Below, one piece after another: positions 60,994 through 64,000 of a stretch of 64,000 nt of DNA (its first letter is position 1; each line of letters opens with the position of its first letter). The notes under the pieces were generated by a model that was given only the letters and a program-made list of their open reading frames with translations, was not told where the DNA came from and did not search any database. Both the position numbers and the translations under genes were made by a program. The stretch lies in assembly GCA_965217175.1 (NCBI GenBank), contig OZ244251.1, positions 1,860,001-1,924,000 on the forward strand, read 5' to 3'. The stretch comes from Bin87 sp965217175. Lineage in GTDB: Bacteria > Chloroflexota > Dehalococcoidia > Lucifugimonadales > UBA3495.

Positions 60994-61689
60994 TCACGAA
61001 ATCGCCCCTCCGGCGACATAATCGCGCAATGCGTCCAGTACCGGGCCGAAGTCGGTGAAAGTGTGGAACGGAACGCCGGCCTCGTCGCACATGGCCGCCA
61101 TCTGACGGTGGGCGAACACCGTATCGGCCACCTCACCAGCCTCGAAGTCCGATCTGCCGTCGCCGACATAAAAGACGTGATGATTCCGCTGTTGGAACTG
61201 CTGCACCATGATCGCCTTGCTGTTGCCAAGCTCCGGGGCGTCGGGGTAGGTGAAGGTGTAATGATATTTGGCAATGCGCTGGTTTTCATCGAAGGTGGTG
61301 CCAACCGCGTAGACCGGAATGGACGACACATTGGAGCCATCGAGCAGGGCCTGGATGTAGAAGTCCAGCCCCTGGCTTACGATGCACATCGGGATGTCGT
61401 TCGCCTGACAGAACTGCCATAGTTCCACGAAGTGCGGCCGGAAGCAGGCCCGTTCCCGCACATAGGATTGCATGGTAGACCGGTCGGCCTGGATCTGAAT
61501 AAACGTGATTTCCTGGTAGTCTTTCAGGGACAGCTCGCCGTCGCGAAAACGCTGGCGGACCTCCAGCCACGACGGATGGCCAAAACGGTTCAGCAACAGC
61601 TCGGCAACGTTCTGCGCGGCCGCAGTGTCGTCGAAGTCGGTGAGCACCGCGGGCGTTGGGCGAATGACCGGTGACGTTTCAGCGTTCAC
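60994..61689 (-). CDS. HAD-IB phosphatase, MtnX/SerB-like
   Basis: 231 residues. Motif I is VLTDFDDTAAAQNVAELLL with D-x-D, motif II IVSQGLDFYI, motif IV YVGDGRSDFEAGEVADTVFA. Resembles 2-hydroxy-3-keto-5-methylthiopentenyl-1-phosphate phosphatase (MtnX) and related enzymes, but no methionine salvage genes lie nearby. Overlaps the purE stop by 11 nt, so it is cotranscribed with purine genes. Confidence 0.85.
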   Translation of the reverse strand: MNAETSPVIRPTPAVLTDFDDTAAAQNVAELLLNRFGHPSWLEVRQRFRDGELSLKDYQEITFIQIQADRSTMQSYVRERACFRPHFVELWQFCQANDIPMCIVSQGLDFYIQALLDGSNVSSIPVYAVGTTFDENQRIAKYHYTFTYPDAPELGNSKAIMVQQFQQRNHHVFYVGDGRSDFEAGEVADTVFAHRQMAAMCDEAGVPFHTFTDFGPVLDALRDYVAGGAIS

Positions 61690-62137
61690 GGAGGGACTGC
61701 CGGTGCCTTTCGATTGCCTGGAGGATGTCGTCGTGTTTCAGCGCCAGGATCTGGGCGGCGAAATAGGCAGCGTTGCGCGCTCCCCAGCTACCCACCGCCA
61801 TCGCCGCCACCGGTATTCCGGGTGGCATCTGGGCGGTGGACAACAGCGCATCAATGCCCTTCAGTTCGCTGGAGGTGAGCGGTATGCCGATCACCGGTAT
61901 GGTAGTCCATGCGGCGAGAGCGCCTCCGAGCGCGGCGGAACCGCCGGCGGCGGCGATCAGTACTTCGATGCCACGCTCGCGCGCAGTGGTTGCGTACTCA
62001 TGAACGCGCTCCGGCGTGCGGTGTGCAGACATGACGCGGACTTCGTAATCGACGCCCAACGACTCGAGCGTGTTGATGGTGGGTTGGACGGCCTCCTCGT
62101 CAGAGGCGCTGCCCATCACTACTCCTACTAGCGGCAC
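61679..62137 (-). CDS. purE: 5-(carboxyamino)imidazole ribonucleotide mutase
   Basis: 152 residues, class I PurE: VGVVMGSASDEEAVQPTINTLESLGVDYEVRVMSAHRTPERVHEYA, AAAGGSAALGGALAAWTTIPVIGIP. Moves the carboxylate on CAIR precursor. A partner purK is not visible in the window. Confidence 0.95.
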   Translation of the reverse strand: MPLVGVVMGSASDEEAVQPTINTLESLGVDYEVRVMSAHRTPERVHEYATTARERGIEVLIAAAGGSAALGGALAAWTTIPVIGIPLTSSELKGIDALLSTAQMPPGIPVAAMAVGSWGARNAAYFAAQILALKHDDILQAIERHRQSLRER

Positions 62138-62239
62138 AACGGTTTCTCCTTGGTGGCGTTTAGAACTCGCCAGGGCGATTACAGATTTTCGAGGCCCTGA
62201 TCGGTGCGGCGAGGGGACAGCCCAGACAGCTGCCGGGAC

Positions 62240-62668
62240 CTAATCGTCCAGTTCGGCGATTTCGCCGAATGATTCTATCAAAGCTGATTGTATTGCCTCG
62301 GGTGCGTCCTCCACTTCTTCGTCATCGACCATCACGTAACCCGCTTCGTCCTTGTCTATGCCAACGCGCACCTCTATTTCGACCGGAGCGCCGTCATGCC
62401 AGTAAAGGACGTAGATTATTTCGTCGGCCACCTCATCATCTTCGTCGAAATCGTCGTCATCGAACCCGTATTGCCAGGAGCGGTTCACGATCAGTCGGGC
62501 GCCGCCACCCAGAAGTACCTCATTCATCTGCACCAGCATATTCTCAACGTCCAACTCGTTCGCAAACCGGTCAAGACGACCGCGCCGCGTGGCGACCTCC
62601 GCCATGCGTCGAACGTAGTTGCCTTCGATTTTTCTGCGGAGTCCTTTGAGCTGGTCCAGCCACGACAT
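62240..62668 (-). CDS. Hypothetical acidic protein
   Basis: 142 residues, start MSWLDQLKGLRRKIEGNYVRRMAEVA, then a run of acidic residues (FDDDDFDEDDEVADEI) and IYVLYWHDGAPVEIEVRVGIDKDEAGYVMVDDEE. Very low pI. No recognised domain. GGAGG Shine-Dalgarno chosen over longer N-terminal extension. Between purE and an unknown gene. Confidence 0.65.
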   Translation of the reverse strand: MSWLDQLKGLRRKIEGNYVRRMAEVATRRGRLDRFANELDVENMLVQMNEVLLGGGARLIVNRSWQYGFDDDDFDEDDEVADEIIYVLYWHDGAPVEIEVRVGIDKDEAGYVMVDDEEVEDAPEAIQSALIESFGEIAELDD

Positions 62669-62740
62669 TGGATGTGCCTCCGGGCGTTGGTGGGGAGTTG
62701 GTGTTCGGTAGAGAAATGTCCGGCGATATTCATACAAAGT

Positions 62741-63346
62741 TCAGTTATTGTTTTGACCGGCGCGGCCCACAACGTAACAGAACTCGTCGACGGTACGAAA
62801 GTCCGGGAACTGCAACCGGACGCGCAGGTATTCCAGTATCTCCAGCAAATCGAGGTACGACAACCCTGAGTGGCCTTTACGCAGATTAGACCGATACATT
62901 CCCAATCGTCGCAGCGCCCGATCCGTATGATGGTTCCAGGGTGCAAAAAGCCTGGGCTCCTGGAGCGTCAACAGGTACGATGGCCACTCGCTGCCGGTTC
63001 CTTCCAGGCCGAATGCACCGGATTCTGACGCGCACTCGTCGAACCTGCTCTCCAGCTTGATCGTATCGTACAGCAGGAAGTCCATGGCGTCGTGAATGTC
63101 GGCGACGGCGTTAGTGCGGAATTTGGTGAGATTCCGGCCGCCGGCGCCCCGATACAATATGCCAATTTGCCCATCTGTGATGGAGGGAATGTTTGCTTGC
63201 TCCAGCCATGTCTGCGCTCCCGAAGTGCGGTCCCAGCGGCGCTTACGGAACGCCGTCAACTGACCCAGCGCCTCGGCGTGGCGATAGGAATCTGACAGGC
63301 CCGACCAGTCGGGCTGGGCACGAGCTGAAGCTGCGGAATTGGTCAT
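62741..63346 (-). CDS. Protein of unknown function in the pur cluster
   Basis: 201 residues. Visible features: DWSGLSDSYRHAEALGQL, IGILYRGAGGRNLTKFRTNAVADIHDAMDFLLYD, SYLLTLQEPRLFAPWNHHTDRALRRLGMY. A soluble mixed alpha/beta protein, no known catalytic motif. Start begins 13 nt after purD stop. Not recognised; may be a pathway-linked or independent gene. Confidence 0.6.
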   Translation of the reverse strand: MTNSAASARAQPDWSGLSDSYRHAEALGQLTAFRKRRWDRTSGAQTWLEQANIPSITDGQIGILYRGAGGRNLTKFRTNAVADIHDAMDFLLYDTIKLESRFDECASESGAFGLEGTGSEWPSYLLTLQEPRLFAPWNHHTDRALRRLGMYRSNLRKGHSGLSYLDLLEILEYLRVRLQFPDFRTVDEFCYVVGRAGQNNN

Positions 63347-63358
63347 AAGTCAATCTGA

Positions 63359-64000
63359 CTAAGTGCCCACCAGCTGGCCGGATGGATCCGCCGCAATGTC
63401 TCGGCGGTAGTAGGCGCCTTCAAAGCTGATGGATGAAATCCTTGCGTAAGCTTTGGTTCGAGCGTCGGCCAGGCTGTCACCGAGACCCACGCAGGCCAGC
63501 ACACGCCCGCCCGCGGTAAGCACGGCTCCGCTGCCGTCGTCGGCAGTTTGCGTACCGGCGTGAAAGACGATTGAGTCATCGCTGTCTGGGCGCTCCAGCC
63601 CGGAAATCGGCACGCCGGTTTGGTAGGGTCCCGGATAGCCTCCAGGGACCATCACGACGCCCACAGCGGGCTGGTCGGACCATTGCACGGGAGGAGCGGC
63701 GCTCAAATCCCCAACGGCGCAGGACATCATTATTTCGGCGGGATCCGTGAGCAGGCGGGGCATGATTACCTGGGTCTCCGGGTCACCGAAACGGCAATTG
63801 AATTCCAGGACGCGGGGTCCGGCGCTGGTCAGCATCAACCCGCAATACAGCGCCCCACGGTAGGGTGCGCCGCGGTCGTTCATCTCACGCAGAACCGGCA
63901 GCATGAAACCGTCGCGAATCTGTGCTGCCAGATCGTCGTTCCAATATGAGGGTGGTCCGAAACTCCCCATGCCTCCGGTGTTGGCTCCCGAACCGCCCTC
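63359..64000 (-). CDS. purD: Phosphoribosylamine-glycine ligase (5' end outside window)
   Basis: The C-terminal half of PurD: EGGSGANTGGMGSFGPP, YRGALYCGLMLTSAGPRVLEFNCRFGDPETQVIMPRL (ATP-grasp metal residues), PAVGVVMVPGGYPGPY and AYARISSISFEGAYYRRDIA. The gene continues past position 64000. GARS activity is expected. Confidence 0.94.
   Translation of the reverse strand, partial: EGGSGANTGGMGSFGPPSYWNDDLAAQIRDGFMLPVLREMNDRGAPYRGALYCGLMLTSAGPRVLEFNCRFGDPETQVIMPRLLTDPAEIMMSCAVGDLSAAPPVQWSDQPAVGVVMVPGGYPGPYQTGVPISGLERPDSDDSIVFHAGTQTADDGSGAVLTAGGRVLACVGLGDSLADARTKAYARISSISFEGAYYRRDIAADPSGQLVGT

Noticed and set aside
1..64000. CRISPR arrays, insertion sequences, prophage, rRNA or tRNA genes
   Set aside because: No arrays of spaced repeats, transposase, integrase, tail or capsid proteins, or tRNA/rRNA-like sequences were found by reading; a tRNAscan/Infernal run could still reveal a short RNA.

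Overview
The window looks like chromosomal DNA of a GC-rich bacterium. I favour a Chloroflexota member (Dehalococcoidia/SAR202-like) from gene content: two LLM flavin oxidoreductases, tandem DUF3105 proteins, an HMG-CoA-synthase-like/DUF35 fusion beside a thiolase, DUF1501/DUF1800 partners, frequent GTG/TTG starts with clear Shine-Dalgarno sequences, and a GPATase with a propeptide and Fe-S cysteines. This assignment is inference; no rRNA, tRNA, phage, insertion sequence or CRISPR array is visible. Both ends cut through genes (a GlcD-like oxidase on the left, purD on the right).

Layout. 0-5 kb (minus): DUF1501, DUF1800, NHL-propeller and FAD-oxidase genes. 5-9.6 kb: leuB, a Ca/cation exchanger, a JAMM peptidase, twin zinc-ribbon miniproteins, a dual-specificity-type phosphatase and a DUF167 protein. 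9.6-17.8 kb (plus): crotonase, metF, acpS, the NAD(P)HX repair enzyme, a PPOX flavoprotein, an alpha/beta hydrolase, a ThDP enzyme, radC and a cupin. 17.9-24.6 kb (minus): a siroheme-dependent nitrite/sulfite reductase with hemD behind an attenuator-like leader, then phoU-pstB-pstA-pstC, whose PstC carries an inserted FnIII-like domain. 24.8-32.7 kb: LLM oxidoreductase, haloacid-dehalogenase-like protein, alpha/beta hydrolase, Zn alcohol dehydrogenase, nucleoside hydrolase, peroxiredoxin, gamma-glutamyltransferase.

32.9-42.2 kb (plus): rpmH-rnpA-yidD-[beta-propeller lipoprotein]-yidC-jag, then purF-purM-purH, a 3'-5' exonuclease-like protein and an SDR. 42.3-50.4 kb: an internally duplicated HYHYGP protein, a SprT-like protein, a second LLM oxidoreductase, gamma carbonic anhydrase, smpB, an S41 protease, then the HMGS-like/DUF35 fusion and thiolase. 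50.6-52.2 kb: a minC-minD-minE locus in which minC is frameshifted, the minD N-terminus with the P-loop is missing, and the minD remnant has an in-frame TGA, while minE looks intact. 52.4-64 kb: an MFS transporter, a class-III aminotransferase, small redox proteins, then a minus-strand purine cluster (purS, two DUF3105 genes, purC, purB, a HAD phosphatase, purE, two unknown genes, purD).

The purine genes form two blocks that together encode most of the route to IMP plus purB; purL, purQ and purN are not in the window. The sulfite/nitrite reductase and hemD make a coherent unit (enzyme plus siroheme precursor). The most unusual items are the broken min locus, the PstC-FnIII fusion, the HMGS-like protein without its catalytic residues, two alpha/beta hydrolases without the nucleophilic serine, and the duplicated HYHYGP protein under an operator-like palindrome.
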